From Alphaproteobacteria bacterium (lineage in GTDB: Bacteria; Pseudomonadota; Alphaproteobacteria; Rhizobiales; CAJQND01), in assembly GCA_024227565.1 (NCBI GenBank), contig JAAEUE010000164.1, forward strand, positions 17,645 to 81,644: a stretch of DNA of 64,000 nucleotides, written 5' to 3'. The notes under the pieces were generated by a model. It did no database searches and was not told where the DNA came from. It saw only the letters and a list, made by a program, of their open reading frames with translations. Position 1 is the stretch's first letter; every line of letters begins with the position of its first letter. Both the position numbers and the translations under genes were made by a program. This document shows positions 34,878 through 43,840 of the stretch, piece after piece.

Positions 34878-35645
34878 GTGAATGGGATTGAAGAAACTGC
34901 AGGTGAGCTCCTCTCCATCATCCGGCGTGATTGTCCGAAGGTGCATTGCATTACGAACACCGTGGCGGAGACCTTTACCGCCAATGTGTTGTTGGCGCTT
35001 GGTGCGGTTCCCTCAATGACTGCCCATCCCGATGAGGTGGGGGCGTTTGTGACGAGCGCCCATGGTGTGTTGATCAATCTGGGCACGCCCGATGAACAAC
35101 GCAACACGGCCAATGCGGTGGCGATCGATGTTGCAGAGGCAGAAGGGCTCCCGTGGGTGCTGGATCCTGTGTTCGTAGACCGTTCTCCTGTTAGGCTTGA
35201 GCGGACAAGGGAACTGCTTATGAGAGCACCGGCCGTCGTGCGCGGTAATGCAGGAGAGCTTAACGCTCTTAAGCATGAGAGTGCAGATGGCTTTGCCAAG
35301 TTCTGTTCTGACTATAATACGGTGACTGCATCAACCGGTGAAGTTGACTGGATTGAGAGTGCAGGGCGTGCGGGACTGGTCAACAACGGCCATCCGGTGA
35401 TGACCCGGGTAACGGCCATGGGCTGTGCCATGTCGGCTGTTGTGGCCGCCTTTTGTGCCGTCCATGAAGATATGTTTGAAGCAGCGGTTTGCGGACTGCT
35501 GACCATCGGGGTGTGTGGAGAGCTGGCAGCCGCACAACACTCTGGGCCGGGGCGTTTTGTTCCGGCGTTTCTGGACAGGCTTGCCGAGATTGAGGATGCA
35601 GAACTGAAGGCGGCGGCGCGCTATTCAGAATTGGTTATGGCATGA
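34878..35645 (+). CDS. thiM: hydroxyethylthiazole kinase
   Basis: 255 residues from the GTG at 34878 (MNGIEETAGELL), with GAAAGG upstream; the frame is open further back but covers the riboswitch end. CITNTVAETFTANVLLALGA (about 24-43) and AVVRGNAGELNAL (about 119-131) are ThiM motifs. The catalytic Cys is C183 in TAMGCAMSAVVAA, where the usual GTGC is altered to AMGC. It phosphorylates the thiazole alcohol in thiamin salvage. Overlaps thiE by 4 bp. Confidence 0.94.
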   Translation: MNGIEETAGELLSIIRRDCPKVHCITNTVAETFTANVLLALGAVPSMTAHPDEVGAFVTSAHGVLINLGTPDEQRNTANAVAIDVAEAEGLPWVLDPVFVDRSPVRLERTRELLMRAPAVVRGNAGELNALKHESADGFAKFCSDYNTVTASTGEVDWIESAGRAGLVNNGHPVMTRVTAMGCAMSAVVAAFCAVHEDMFEAAVCGLLTIGVCGELAAAQHSGPGRFVPAFLDRLAEIEDAELKAAARYSELVMA

Positions 35646-36307
35646 GAACACCTAGGTTTGATGTCTCAGTTTATGGGGTGCTCGATCCGGCCCGCACACA
35701 CGGCCGGTCCTTGGGTGAGCTCGCGGATGCGGCCATTCGCGGCGGCGTCACGTTTCTGCAGTTCCGAAGCAAAACCCAAAACACGCGGCGGTTCTTGGAT
35801 GCGGCCTTTGAGGTCGTCAAGGTTACGCGTGCACGTAACGTTCCACTGGTGATCAATGACCGGGTGGACATCGCCTATGCGGTTGACGCCGATGGAGTTC
35901 ATCTTGGCGATGAAGACATGCCAGCAGCCCAGGCCCGGCGCCTGTTGGGCAAGGATGCGATTATCGGCCAAACCGTTCACTCAGTGGATGAAGCGCAGGC
36001 CTTTCCGATTGAGGATGCGGACTATTTTGGCGTCGGCGCGGTTTATGCAACCTCAAGCAAGCAACGTGATGTGCCGCCCATCGGGCCGGAAGGCTTTGCG
36101 AAGATCCGCCGGTCACTGGCAACACTGGCACCGGGCAAGCCGGTGGTTGGAATTGCCGGCATCACCTGGGAAAATTGCGGGTCGGTTATGGCCGCAAAGG
36201 CTGACGGTGTTGCGGTGATCTCGGACATTTTCATGGCTGATGATGTTGAGGCGGCCGCCAGACGGCTTGCCTCTGCAGTGCGCGGCAATGGAGAGGTGGC
36301 AGCATGA
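35642..36307 (+). CDS. thiE: thiamin phosphate synthase
   Basis: 221 residues. A TIM-barrel enzyme joining HMP diphosphate and thiazole phosphate. GVTFLQFRSKTQNTRRFLD (about 35-53), VPLVINDRVDIAYAVDADGVHLGDEDMP (about 66-93, the diphosphate and Mg site), GQTVHSVDEAQ and PVVGIAGITWEN are in the family order. Start ATGA overlaps the thiM stop, and its own stop overlaps thiD, so the three genes are translationally coupled. Confidence 0.95.
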   Translation: MRTPRFDVSVYGVLDPARTHGRSLGELADAAIRGGVTFLQFRSKTQNTRRFLDAAFEVVKVTRARNVPLVINDRVDIAYAVDADGVHLGDEDMPAAQARRLLGKDAIIGQTVHSVDEAQAFPIEDADYFGVGAVYATSSKQRDVPPIGPEGFAKIRRSLATLAPGKPVVGIAGITWENCGSVMAAKADGVAVISDIFMADDVEAAARRLASAVRGNGEVAA

Positions 36308-37107
36308 GTCATCCAACCGCACTCACCATCGCCGGATCTGACTCAGGCGGTGGCGCAGGGATTCAGGCTGATTTGAAAACCTTTTCAGCTCTTGGTGTCT
36401 ATGGTTGCTCTGTGATCGCGGCCTTAACTGCCCAGAACACCCAAGCCGTGACCGGTGTCATGGATATTCCACCGGATTTCATCACCAAGCAGATTGACGC
36501 GGTGTTTTCAGATATCGACGTGCATGCTGTGAAAATCGGCATGTTGTCTGTTCCTGAGACTATCGAAGCGGTGGCTGATGGCCTGAAGCGACACAACGCG
36601 CACAACATTGTGTTAGATCCGGTCATGGTGGCAAAATCTGGAGATGCGCTGCTTCAGCCCTACGCGGTGGCTGCGGTACGCGACATGCTTTTGCCCATGG
36701 CAGATCTCATTACCCCCAATTTGCCCGAAGCTGAAACTTTGCTCGGCCGGGAGCCGATCACAGATGCAAGTGAGATGCAGTCCGTGGGCGGGGCGCTGTT
36801 GGCGCTTGGTCCCAAAGCCGTGCTGTTAAAAGGTGGCCACCTGAAAGGCGATCAAAGCCCGGATTTGCTGATTGATGCGGATGGAGCAGAAGTTCTCCAC
36901 AGCAGGCGTATTGACACGCGCAACACCCATGGTACCGGATGTACATTGTCTTCGGCGATTGCAGCCGGCTTGGCGCAGGGGTTGCAAACGCATAGGGCTG
37001 TGGGAGATGCAAAAGACTATATCCAGGCTGCTATCGGCGCTGCCGACAGCCTGGATATTGGCCGGGGGCATGGACCGGTACATCACTTCCACCGGGTGTG
37101 GAATTGA
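36304..37107 (+). CDS. thiD: hydroxymethylpyrimidine/phosphomethylpyrimidine kinase
   Basis: 267 residues, ribokinase-like. ALTIAGSDSGGGAGIQADLKTF at the N-terminus, DPVMVAKSGDALL (about 103-115), LITPNLPEAETLLG and the C-terminal NTHGTGCTLSSAIAA anion hole with the catalytic Cys are all present. It phosphorylates HMP twice. Third gene of the riboswitch-controlled thi operon. thiC, thiG and thiS/thiO are absent, so this is a salvage-type operon. Confidence 0.96.
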   Translation: MSHPTALTIAGSDSGGGAGIQADLKTFSALGVYGCSVIAALTAQNTQAVTGVMDIPPDFITKQIDAVFSDIDVHAVKIGMLSVPETIEAVADGLKRHNAHNIVLDPVMVAKSGDALLQPYAVAAVRDMLLPMADLITPNLPEAETLLGREPITDASEMQSVGGALLALGPKAVLLKGGHLKGDQSPDLLIDADGAEVLHSRRIDTRNTHGTGCTLSSAIAAGLAQGLQTHRAVGDAKDYIQAAIGAADSLDIGRGHGPVHHFHRVWN

Positions 37108-37124
37108 GGCGTGAGGATAGAGTA

Positions 37125-38198
37125 ATGAGTACAGACCGGCGGAAATTTCTGGTTGGCAGTGCAACGGCAGCGGGTGCAACGCTTGCAGCTCCATCAATTG
37201 CACGGGCTCAAACCCGCACCTGGCGCATGGTCACGTCTTGGCCAAAGAATTTGCCGGGTCCGGGTACTACAGCACAGTTTCTCGCTGATCAAATCACCAC
37301 CATGTCTCAGGGGCGTCTGATGGTGACTGTTTACCCTGCGGGCGAACTGGTGTCTGGCCTCGGTGTTCTCGATGCAGTGGCTGGCAAGGTTGCGCAAATG
37401 GGGCACACGGCCTCGTTCTTCTGGACTGGCAAGATGCGCGCCTCAGCCTTCTTCACCGCAGTGCCGTTCGGTCTGACGCCCCTGGAGCACATTTCTTGGA
37501 TCGAACATGGTGGTGGGCAAGATTTGTGGGACCAACTCTATGAGCCCTTCCGGGTGAAGCCGTTCATGGCGGGTAACTCCGGCATGCAAATGGGCGGGTG
37601 GTTGAAAAAAGAGGTGAACGGCCTCGATGATCTGAAAGGATTGCGTTTTCGCATCCCCGGGTTGGGGGGTGCAATGATGCAAAAGCTTGGGGTGGTGCCG
37701 GTGCTCATGGCACCGTCTGAGATTTTGCCGGCTCTGCAGTCTGGTGCCATTGACGGCACAGAGTTCCTGGGCCCGTGGAGCGATCGCGCGGCCGGTTTCT
37801 ACAAAGCGGCTAAAAACTATTATTGGCCAGGGTTCCACGAGCCGAACGGAACAGGCGAGGCGTTGGTTAACCTGAAATCCTGGAACAATCTCCCTGATGA
37901 TCTCAAACAGATCGTGGAAAACGCCTGCCGCGCAGCCAATATTGTAGCCCTGTCAGAAACTGAGTGGCGCAATGCAGAAGCGTTGCAAGCCCTGAAAGCA
38001 GATGGCGTGACAACAAGGCGCTGGCCGGACGACATCGTGCGCGCGGCCCGTGATGCCGCCGCTGAGGTGATCTTGGAATTCGGCCAGGGCAGCGACATTG
38101 AACAACGGATCTATCTGTCCTACGAGACCATGCGCGCCCGTGCGCGCAACTGGTCGCGGGTCGGCGCCGAGGCCTTTCTGACCTCTCGAAACGGCTGA
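37125..38198 (+). CDS. TRAP transporter substrate-binding protein, Tat-exported
   Basis: 357 residues from the ATG at 37125. The N-terminus STDRRKFLVGSATAAGATLA is a twin-arginine signal, cleaved near ARA-Q. The DctP-type fold shows GELVSGLGVLDAV, MGHTASFFWTGK, PFGLTPLEHISWIEHGGG and LKGLRFRIPGLGG with the carboxylate-binding Arg. The sequence looks closest to the alpha-keto acid (TakP-like) binding proteins (family impression). It lies 17 bp after thiD, inside the likely riboswitch transcript. No DctQ or DctM gene is adjacent, so it is an orphan receptor or borrows a permease. Confidence 0.88.
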   Translation: MSTDRRKFLVGSATAAGATLAAPSIARAQTRTWRMVTSWPKNLPGPGTTAQFLADQITTMSQGRLMVTVYPAGELVSGLGVLDAVAGKVAQMGHTASFFWTGKMRASAFFTAVPFGLTPLEHISWIEHGGGQDLWDQLYEPFRVKPFMAGNSGMQMGGWLKKEVNGLDDLKGLRFRIPGLGGAMMQKLGVVPVLMAPSEILPALQSGAIDGTEFLGPWSDRAAGFYKAAKNYYWPGFHEPNGTGEALVNLKSWNNLPDDLKQIVENACRAANIVALSETEWRNAEALQALKADGVTTRRWPDDIVRAARDAAAEVILEFGQGSDIEQRIYLSYETMRARARNWSRVGAEAFLTSRNG

Positions 38199-38265
38199 TG
38201 CCGCCTCAGGTTTGGGCAACGCTCACATTCTAACTTGTTGAGCTCTTGCGACCTGCGCGCGCTGG

Positions 38266-38281
38266 TTATGTGATCACATAA
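38266..38281. promoter_or_regulatory. perfect 16-bp palindrome TTATGTGATCACATAA
   Basis: TTATGTGATCACATAA reads the same on both strands. It lies 68 bp after the TRAP binding protein and about 110 bp before the acetyltransferase start. Palindromes of this kind bind dimeric repressors (GntR/FCD or Crp types). The regulator is not known. Confidence 0.45.
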
Positions 38282-38331
38282 TTGTGCGCTGCAAGATGAC
38301 TTCCAATTTCTGCCGCAATGCAACATGATGA

Positions 38332-38347
38332 TCCCATAGCTATGGGA
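38332..38347. promoter_or_regulatory. perfect 16-bp palindrome TCCCATAGCTATGGGA
   Basis: TCCCATAGCTATGGGA is a second perfect palindrome, 44 bp before the acetyltransferase start codon, in the 5' leader or promoter. Its sequence differs from the first palindrome, so a different protein may be involved. Confidence 0.45.
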
Positions 38348-38391
38348 GGACGATTTGGAGCAGTCAATTTTCACTTCGCAAGGAGAACGTG

Positions 38392-38970
38392 ATGGTTGCA
38401 GGGATTGCCTCAAAAAGTCCTGTTATCAGGCGTTTGTGGCCCACTGATCAGGACCAAATATCAAATCACTTCAGCCGGCTGAATGAGCAGGTGCGCCGTT
38501 TGCGATTCGGTGGGGCCGTCAGCGATGAGTTCGTTGAACAATATGCCGGCCGGCTCATTGAGCTCGGGTCGCTCCTGTACGGCGCGTTTCCAGATGGCGA
38601 ACTGCGGGCTCTGGGTGAGTTGCGCGGATTGTTGGATGATTGGCCGGTCACCGCCGAAGCGGCCTTTTCGGTTCAGGAGCCCTGGCAGGACCAAGGGTTG
38701 GGCGCGGCCCTTATGGACCGTGTGGTGGCGGCTGCGCAAAATCGCGGCGTAAAAAGCTTGCATATGATTTGTCTGCGGGAAAATGAGAAGATGCGGCATC
38801 TGGCTCTGAAGCATGATGCGATCTTGCATTTCAATCGCTATGAGGTTGATGCGGAGTTGGAGAGGCCCTGGCCAACACCATTCTCACTGGCCGAGGAAAT
38901 TGCGGGCGATGCCAAGGGTTTTGTGCAGGCGATACTGCGTTGGCCAGGCGCATCCGCCCAAGGGGCCTAA
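38392..38970 (+). CDS. GNAT family N-acetyltransferase
   Basis: 192 residues from the ATG at 38392 (AGGAG six bases before; a GTG one codon earlier is too close). AAFSVQEPWQDQGLGAALMDRVV (about 93-115) contains the Q-x-x-G-x-G acetyl-CoA pocket. The tail MRHLALKHDAILHFNRYEV is typical of the family. Substrate unknown. Two palindromes lie upstream. It is convergent with paaX. Confidence 0.87.
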   Translation: MVAGIASKSPVIRRLWPTDQDQISNHFSRLNEQVRRLRFGGAVSDEFVEQYAGRLIELGSLLYGAFPDGELRALGELRGLLDDWPVTAEAAFSVQEPWQDQGLGAALMDRVVAAAQNRGVKSLHMICLRENEKMRHLALKHDAILHFNRYEVDAELERPWPTPFSLAEEIAGDAKGFVQAILRWPGASAQGA

Positions 38971-38980
38971 CCACTCCCGA

Positions 38981-39910
38981 TCAGCGCAACCCACCAAAAC
39001 GATCCCAATAATCGGTGGACAGGGCAGGGGGTTGTTCTTCGCCGTCGGCCATTTGACCGCCGACATAATCGTCGGACGCAGGGGCAATTTTCCGATAGAT
39101 CCTGGCGCTCAGGCTTAAGGCCTGCGACCCGTTCCAATGTTCCGGCAACAAAGCGAGCGGGAGATGGGGGTCTTTCAGAAGGATCCGGCGATACTCATGA
39201 ACAAGCAAGGCCCGTAAAGCAAATGTGTCGCCGGCAGAAAGAGTGCGGATTATCGTGTCGTCCACATCGCGGAACATGCTGAGAAATTTTGCGTACTCCT
39301 GGTTCAGCTCATCCAGTGGCCATGCCGAGGCCGCAGCCGCGTTCATATTCTTCGGATTGGAGATGTCTTCCAATCTGGAGGTGAATACCAAGACCTTCTT
39401 GTCCAGACCTTCTGATCTGAGCTCGTTTGACAGTGCGCTGGGAACCGGGCCGGGACAAGCCATCAGGGTTGTGCTGAACTGGCCAAAGCCATGCCATTTG
39501 AGGCGCCGCCGCAAGATTTGGCGTTCTGCCTGGGTGATCTCGGGCACGCCTTGCACCAACGTCCAAACGTCACTGGAGGGCGTGGGTTTGCTGGCATAGA
39601 TGCGTCTGCCGGCGGCGGCAAACTGGTTCAGCCCGGTTTCCGTCAGGCTGTATTGGGCGCGCCTGCCCACGCTCAAGGAGGTTAGCCAGCCTTCTTGCGA
39701 CAACCGATATACGCCGGTGCGAACAAGGCGCTCAGACAGACCGAGGGTGCCCATGAGCTGTACCAGATCGCTTAGCCAGATCGTTCCGCCGCGGGGCATA
39801 ATGGTATCGCCGAAAACGGTAACGATGAGCGAGTTTGCCCGCGGGCGCAAGCGTTGCAACAGCCCCTCGATCTGGCTCCCAACAGCGCCGTTTGATTCGG
39901 CAAGGCTCAC
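38981..39910 (-). CDS. paaX: phenylacetate operon repressor PaaX
   Basis: 309 residues. The N-terminal GntR-like winged helix (about 15-95) includes NSLIVTVFGDTIMPRGGTIWL, typical of PaaX, and the YRLSQEGWLTSLSVGRR recognition and wing region. The central and C-terminal domains match the family length of about 300. PaaX represses paa genes until phenylacetyl-CoA binds. The ORF start overlaps the paaK stop by 4 bp, so repressor and ligase are made together. Confidence 0.93.
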   Translation of the reverse strand: MSLAESNGAVGSQIEGLLQRLRPRANSLIVTVFGDTIMPRGGTIWLSDLVQLMGTLGLSERLVRTGVYRLSQEGWLTSLSVGRRAQYSLTETGLNQFAAAGRRIYASKPTPSSDVWTLVQGVPEITQAERQILRRRLKWHGFGQFSTTLMACPGPVPSALSNELRSEGLDKKVLVFTSRLEDISNPKNMNAAAASAWPLDELNQEYAKFLSMFRDVDDTIIRTLSAGDTFALRALLVHEYRRILLKDPHLPLALLPEHWNGSQALSLSARIYRKIAPASDDYVGGQMADGEEQPPALSTDYWDRFGGLR

Positions 39911-41223
39911 CGGCTATCGACCACGCGTTGGGCCTTGCCTTCCGATCGGGCCACACCGCCGGGCTCATGCACCAGCGCCTTCACGCTGATGCCAATGAAG
40001 TCTTTCACCACCTTCTCCAGGACGGCTGCGGCGGCTGTGCGCTCCGGCTCGCTGGCATTTGAGGGATTGGCTTCGCAATGCACGCACAAGCCCTCCATAT
40101 TCCCCTTTTTGACGCGCTCGATCTGCCAGTGAGGCGAAAGTGCATTGATCTTGACGATCTGTTCTTCAATTTGCGTCGGAAACACGTTTACACCCCGCAC
40201 GATCAGCATGTCGTCAGAGCGTCCTGTGACCTTTTCCATCCTGCGCATGGAACGGGCGGTTCCAGGCAGAAGGCGTGTGAGATCCCGCGTGCGGTACCGG
40301 ATGATTGGAAAGGCTTCCTTAGTAAGCGAGGTAAAGACCAACTCGCCAAATTCCCCATCGGGTAGGACCTCGCCCGTCTCTGGGTCAATCACTTCTGGAT
40401 AGAAGTGATCCTCCCAAACATGCAGGCCGTCTTTGGTTTCAATACATTCGTTGGCCACGCCAGGACCGATAACTTCCGAGAGCCCGTAAATGTCCACTGC
40501 GTGGAAATGGGCGCGACTTTCGATCTGCGTGCGCATGTCGTTTGTCCACGGCTCAGCGCCGAAGATGCCGATTTCCAGTGACGTGTCCTCTGGTCTGACC
40601 CCTTGCGCTTCCATCTCATCGAGAATGTTGAGCAGATAGGACGGCGTTACCATGATCACCCGTGGTTTGAAATCCACGATCAGCTGTACTTGCCGTGGTG
40701 TCATACCGCCGGAAACGGGGATCACCGTGCAGCCAAGCCTTTCTGCACCATAGTGGGCGCCCAGACCACCGGTGAACAGGCCATAGCCGTAGGCCACGTG
40801 GATCATGTCACCGGGGCGTGCTCCAGACGCCCGCATGGAGCGGGCCACGCACTCTGCCCACATATCAACGTCGTTCTGCGTGTAACCCACAACTGTGGGT
40901 TTGCCGGTGGTCCCCGAAGAGGCATGAATGCGGGTCAGTTGTTCGCGCGGTACGGCAAACATGCCGAACGGGTAGTTCTGCCGCAGGTCCTCCTTCACGG
41001 TGAACGGGACCTTTGCGAGATCCTCCAGCGAGGCGACGTCGCTCGGGTGAACGCCGGCCGTGTCAAATGCAGCTTTGTAGTGGGGGACGTTCTCGTAAGT
41101 GCGGGTGAGGGTGGATTTGAGCCGCTCCAGCTGCAGTTCTCCAATTTCGTCACGGCTGGCGATTTCGATCGGATCGAGGCTGGCGCGGTCGGCGGCATAA
41201 TCTTCCATTGGTTTGAGGCTCAT
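39907..41223 (-). CDS. paaK: phenylacetate-CoA ligase
   Basis: 438 residues, adenylate-forming enzyme. RIHASSGTTGKPTVVGYT (about 98-115) is the P-loop, YGYGLFTGGLGAHYGAERLG (about 146-165) and DIYGLSEVIGPGVA (about 235-248) complete the ATP and CoA sites. It activates phenylacetate to the CoA thioester, the first step and the source of the PaaX inducer. The start overlaps the paaI stop by 4 bp. Confidence 0.96.
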   Translation of the reverse strand: MSLKPMEDYAADRASLDPIEIASRDEIGELQLERLKSTLTRTYENVPHYKAAFDTAGVHPSDVASLEDLAKVPFTVKEDLRQNYPFGMFAVPREQLTRIHASSGTTGKPTVVGYTQNDVDMWAECVARSMRASGARPGDMIHVAYGYGLFTGGLGAHYGAERLGCTVIPVSGGMTPRQVQLIVDFKPRVIMVTPSYLLNILDEMEAQGVRPEDTSLEIGIFGAEPWTNDMRTQIESRAHFHAVDIYGLSEVIGPGVANECIETKDGLHVWEDHFYPEVIDPETGEVLPDGEFGELVFTSLTKEAFPIIRYRTRDLTRLLPGTARSMRRMEKVTGRSDDMLIVRGVNVFPTQIEEQIVKINALSPHWQIERVKKGNMEGLCVHCEANPSNASEPERTAAAAVLEKVVKDFIGISVKALVHEPGGVARSEGKAQRVVDSR

Positions 41224-41663
41224 GGGGTGTTCTCCTCGTTTTCCAAGACCGCGCCTTGGATGGTTCGTGATTTTCCCCGGAACTCGGCGATGACCACACC
41301 ATCGCCATTGGCAACGGAGATATCGTAAATGCCATTGCGCCCTTCACGCCAGCGTTCGCGTGCATCGGCGGTCAGGATTTCGCCTTCAAACGCCGATTTT
41401 AAGAAGGAAACCTCGGCGCTGGCTGCCACCGTGCACAAATTGTAGCTATTGCAGGCAATGGCAAAGGCACTGTCGGCGAGCGTGAAGATGACTCCACCAT
41501 GGCAGAGTTTGTGCCCGTTCACCATGTCGGGGCGGACCTTCATGGTCAATCGCGCAAAGCCGGCGCCGACTTTCTCAATTTGCATCCCCAAACTCTGGCT
41601 TGCCTGATCTGCCGCATACATGTGCTCCGCGCAGGCGCGCGCCTGCTGATCGTCTTCTGTCAT
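41220..41663 (-). CDS. paaI: hydroxyphenylacetyl-CoA thioesterase PaaI
   Basis: 147 residues, hot-dog fold. VRPDMVNGHKLCHGGVIFTLADSAFAIACNS (about 42-72) holds the H-G-G and D motif of PaaI thioesterases, and TVAASAEVSFLK follows. It releases CoA from dead-end hydroxyphenylacetyl-CoA products. First gene of the minus-strand unit paaI-paaK-paaX, divergent from paaA across 148 bp. Confidence 0.93.
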   Translation of the reverse strand: MTEDDQQARACAEHMYAADQASQSLGMQIEKVGAGFARLTMKVRPDMVNGHKLCHGGVIFTLADSAFAIACNSYNLCTVAASAEVSFLKSAFEGEILTADARERWREGRNGIYDISVANGDGVVIAEFRGKSRTIQGAVLENEENTP

Positions 41664-41736
41664 TTAACCTAGGTTCCCTCTAGATCGTCATATCGCAGCG
41701 ATACCGCCTGGCGACGGCCCTCGCAACTAACAACAT

Positions 41737-41779
41737 TATGATACAATTAAATTTTGAAATCAAAAAATTCTGTGTCATA
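41737..41779. promoter_or_regulatory. candidate PaaX operator in the divergent paaI-paaA promoter
   Basis: TATGATACA (41737-41745) and TGTGTCATA (41771-41779) are inverted with one mismatch, 25 bp apart. An AT-rich dyad (AATTTTGAAATCAAAAAATT) lies between. The location between the two paa units is what a PaaX site needs; the match to the E. coli operator (TGATTC-type) is only partial. Confidence 0.4.
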
Positions 41780-41811
41780 TTCACGGTATGAGCTGACTGG
41801 AGGAAACGACT

Positions 41812-42774
41812 ATGGTGCATGAAGCCAGCGCGCCTGACGAACGCGCAGAACAGTTTGATGCTTGGGTTGCGGACGAGAACAAGGTCGAGCCGCAAGACTG
41901 GATGCCAGAAGGGTATGCCAAGACCTTGGTGCGGCAGATTTCTCAGCATGCGCATTCAGAAATCATTGGCATGCAGCCAGAGGGCAACTGGATCACCCGG
42001 GCGCCGTCTTTGCGGCGGAAGGCGATTTTGCTGGCTAAGGTGCAGGACGAGGCTGGCCATGGGCTCTATCTTTATTCAGCAGCTGAAACGCTAAACGTGA
42101 GCCGCGATCAGATGGAAGCTGATTTGATGAGCGGTAAGGCAAAATACTCTTCCATCTTCAACTATCCCACGCTGACCTGGGCCGATGTGGGGGCGATCGG
42201 TTGGCTTGTTGATGGTGCGGCGATTGTCAATCAGATCCCGCTTTGCCGCTGTTCTTATGGGCCGTATGCACGGGCCATGATCAGGGTTTGTAAAGAAGAA
42301 AGCTTCCACCAGCGCCAAGGGTTTGAGCTGATGATGGCGTTGTCTCAAGGCACGCCCGAGCAGAAGGCCATGGCACAGGATGCGCTGAACCGCTGGTGGT
42401 GGCCCGCCGTGCAGATGTTTGGTCCGCCGGATCATGACAGTCCGCATTCGGCGCAAAGTATGGCTTGGAAGATCAAGCGCTTTTCAAATGATGATTTGCG
42501 CCAGAAATTTATTGATATGGCGGTGAAGCAGGCCCAGGCGCTGCATATTGAGATTCCCGATCCTGATCTGAAGTTCAATGAGGAAACGGGCCATTGGGAT
42601 ACCGGTGAAATTAATTGGGATGAGTTTTGGGCGGTTGTGAAAGGGCATGGCCCCTGCAGCCGTGAGCGCATGGCCAACCGCCGCAAAGCCCATAACGATG
42701 GTGCGTGGGTGCGCGAGGCGGCAACGGCGTTTGCCGCAAAAGAACGGGCACGAGCTGAAAAGGTGGCGGCATAA
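41812..42774 (+). CDS. paaA: phenylacetyl-CoA epoxidase catalytic subunit PaaA
   Basis: 320 residues. A bacterial multicomponent monooxygenase-like diiron helical bundle: [17 protein letters not shown] (about 74-90) and [16 protein letters not shown] (about 161-176) contain the iron-binding E-x-x-H pairs. [18 protein letters not shown] near 50-67 is typical. PaaA holds the diiron site and oxidises the ring of phenylacetyl-CoA to the 1,2-epoxide. GGAGG lies upstream of the ATG. First gene of paaABCDE. Confidence 0.97.
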   Translation: MVHEASAPDERAEQFDAWVADENKVEPQDWMPEGYAKTLVRQISQHAHSEIIGMQPEGNWITRAPSLRRKAILLAKVQDEAGHGLYLYSAAETLNVSRDQMEADLMSGKAKYSSIFNYPTLTWADVGAIGWLVDGAAIVNQIPLCRCSYGPYARAMIRVCKEESFHQRQGFELMMALSQGTPEQKAMAQDALNRWWWPAVQMFGPPDHDSPHSAQSMAWKIKRFSNDDLRQKFIDMAVKQAQALHIEIPDPDLKFNEETGHWDTGEINWDEFWAVVKGHGPCSRERMANRRKAHNDGAWVREAATAFAAKERARAEKVAA

Positions 42775-42775
42775 G

Positions 42776-43078
42776 ATGACTAATGACGCAAAAGGCAAGG
42801 GCGGCTGGCCGCTGTTTGAGGTGTTCATCCGCTCCAAGCAGGGATTATCCCACGTTCATGCGGGCAGCTTGCATGCAGCTGACGCCAAGATGGCGATTGA
42901 AAACGCCCGCGACGTGTACACCCGACGGAATGAGGGCACCTCAATTTGGGTGGTGCCGTCCGATGCAATCAGCGCCTCAGCTCCTGAAGACAAAGGTACA
43001 TTGTTCGACCCTGCCGATTCCAAGATCTACCGGCATCCGACCTTTTACACGGTGCCGGATGATGTGGAGTGCTTGTGA
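42776..43078 (+). CDS. paaB: phenylacetyl-CoA epoxidase subunit PaaB
   Basis: 100 residues from the ATG at 42776. WPLFEVFIRSKQGLSHVHAGSLHA and the MAIENARDVYTRRNEGTSIWVV segment are those of PaaB, which links the PaaA-PaaC dimers of the epoxidase. A longer open frame starts inside paaA but is not real. One base separates it from the paaA stop and three from paaC. Confidence 0.95.
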   Translation: MTNDAKGKGGWPLFEVFIRSKQGLSHVHAGSLHAADAKMAIENARDVYTRRNEGTSIWVVPSDAISASAPEDKGTLFDPADSKIYRHPTFYTVPDDVECL

Positions 43079-43081
43079 GCC

Positions 43082-43840
43082 ATGAGTAAGGTTGATCCTC
43101 TGTTCGAAACGTGTCTGCGTCTTGGCGATACCGCGTTGGTGCTCGGTCAACGTTTGGCTGAATGGTCCTCCAAAGCGCCCACGGTTGAGCTGGATATTGC
43201 GCTCTCCAACCATGCACTTGATATGATCGGGCAGGCCCAATTGTTCCTGGAGTATGCGGGCCGGGTGGAGGGCAAAGGGCGCGATGAGGATGCCTTGGCT
43301 TATCACCGGCAGGATTTTGAGTTCCGCAACGCAATGATTGCCGAACTGCCCAAAGGCGATTTCGCCTGCACAATGGTGCGCCAGCTGTTGTTCGCGACCT
43401 ATGCCAGCATGTTTTATGAACGCATGACTGCAAGCACTGATGCCGATCTCGCCGCCATCGCCGGCAAGGCGGAAAAGGAAATGGCTTATCATGCACGACA
43501 TGCCGGCGAGTGGGTGGTACGGCTTGGGGATGGCACCGAGGAAAGCCACCAGCGGGCGCAAGATGCAGTGAACCTGCTTTGGCCCTATGCGCACGAACTG
43601 TTTCAGACCGATGTCGTGGATCAGGCTATGATCGAAACCGGCGTTCTGCCCGATGCCGCGGCCTTCAAGGGGGAGTGGCTAGGCGAGATTGAGGCGGTGT
43701 TGAAACGCGCCACATTGAGCCTGCCGGAGGACGACTGGATGCCCAGTGGCGGGCGCAGCGGGCAACATACGGAGCATCTTGCTTATCTGCTTGCCGAAAT
43801 GCAGGTGCTGCCCCGCGCATACCCGGATGCAAAATGGTAA
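43082..43840 (+). CDS. paaC: phenylacetyl-CoA epoxidase structural subunit PaaC
   Basis: 252 residues. A helical protein related to PaaA that lacks a full iron site and stabilises it. LGDTALVLGQRLAEWSSKAPTVELDIALSN (about 11-40, split around residue 28), DEDALAYHRQDFEFRNAMIAE and KEMAYHARHAGEWVVRLGDGTEESH match PaaC. Its stop overlaps paaD by 7 bp. Confidence 0.95.
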   Translation: MSKVDPLFETCLRLGDTALVLGQRLAEWSSKAPTVELDIALSNHALDMIGQAQLFLEYAGRVEGKGRDEDALAYHRQDFEFRNAMIAELPKGDFACTMVRQLLFATYASMFYERMTASTDADLAAIAGKAEKEMAYHARHAGEWVVRLGDGTEESHQRAQDAVNLLWPYAHELFQTDVVDQAMIETGVLPDAAAFKGEWLGEIEAVLKRATLSLPEDDWMPSGGRSGQHTEHLAYLLAEMQVLPRAYPDAKW

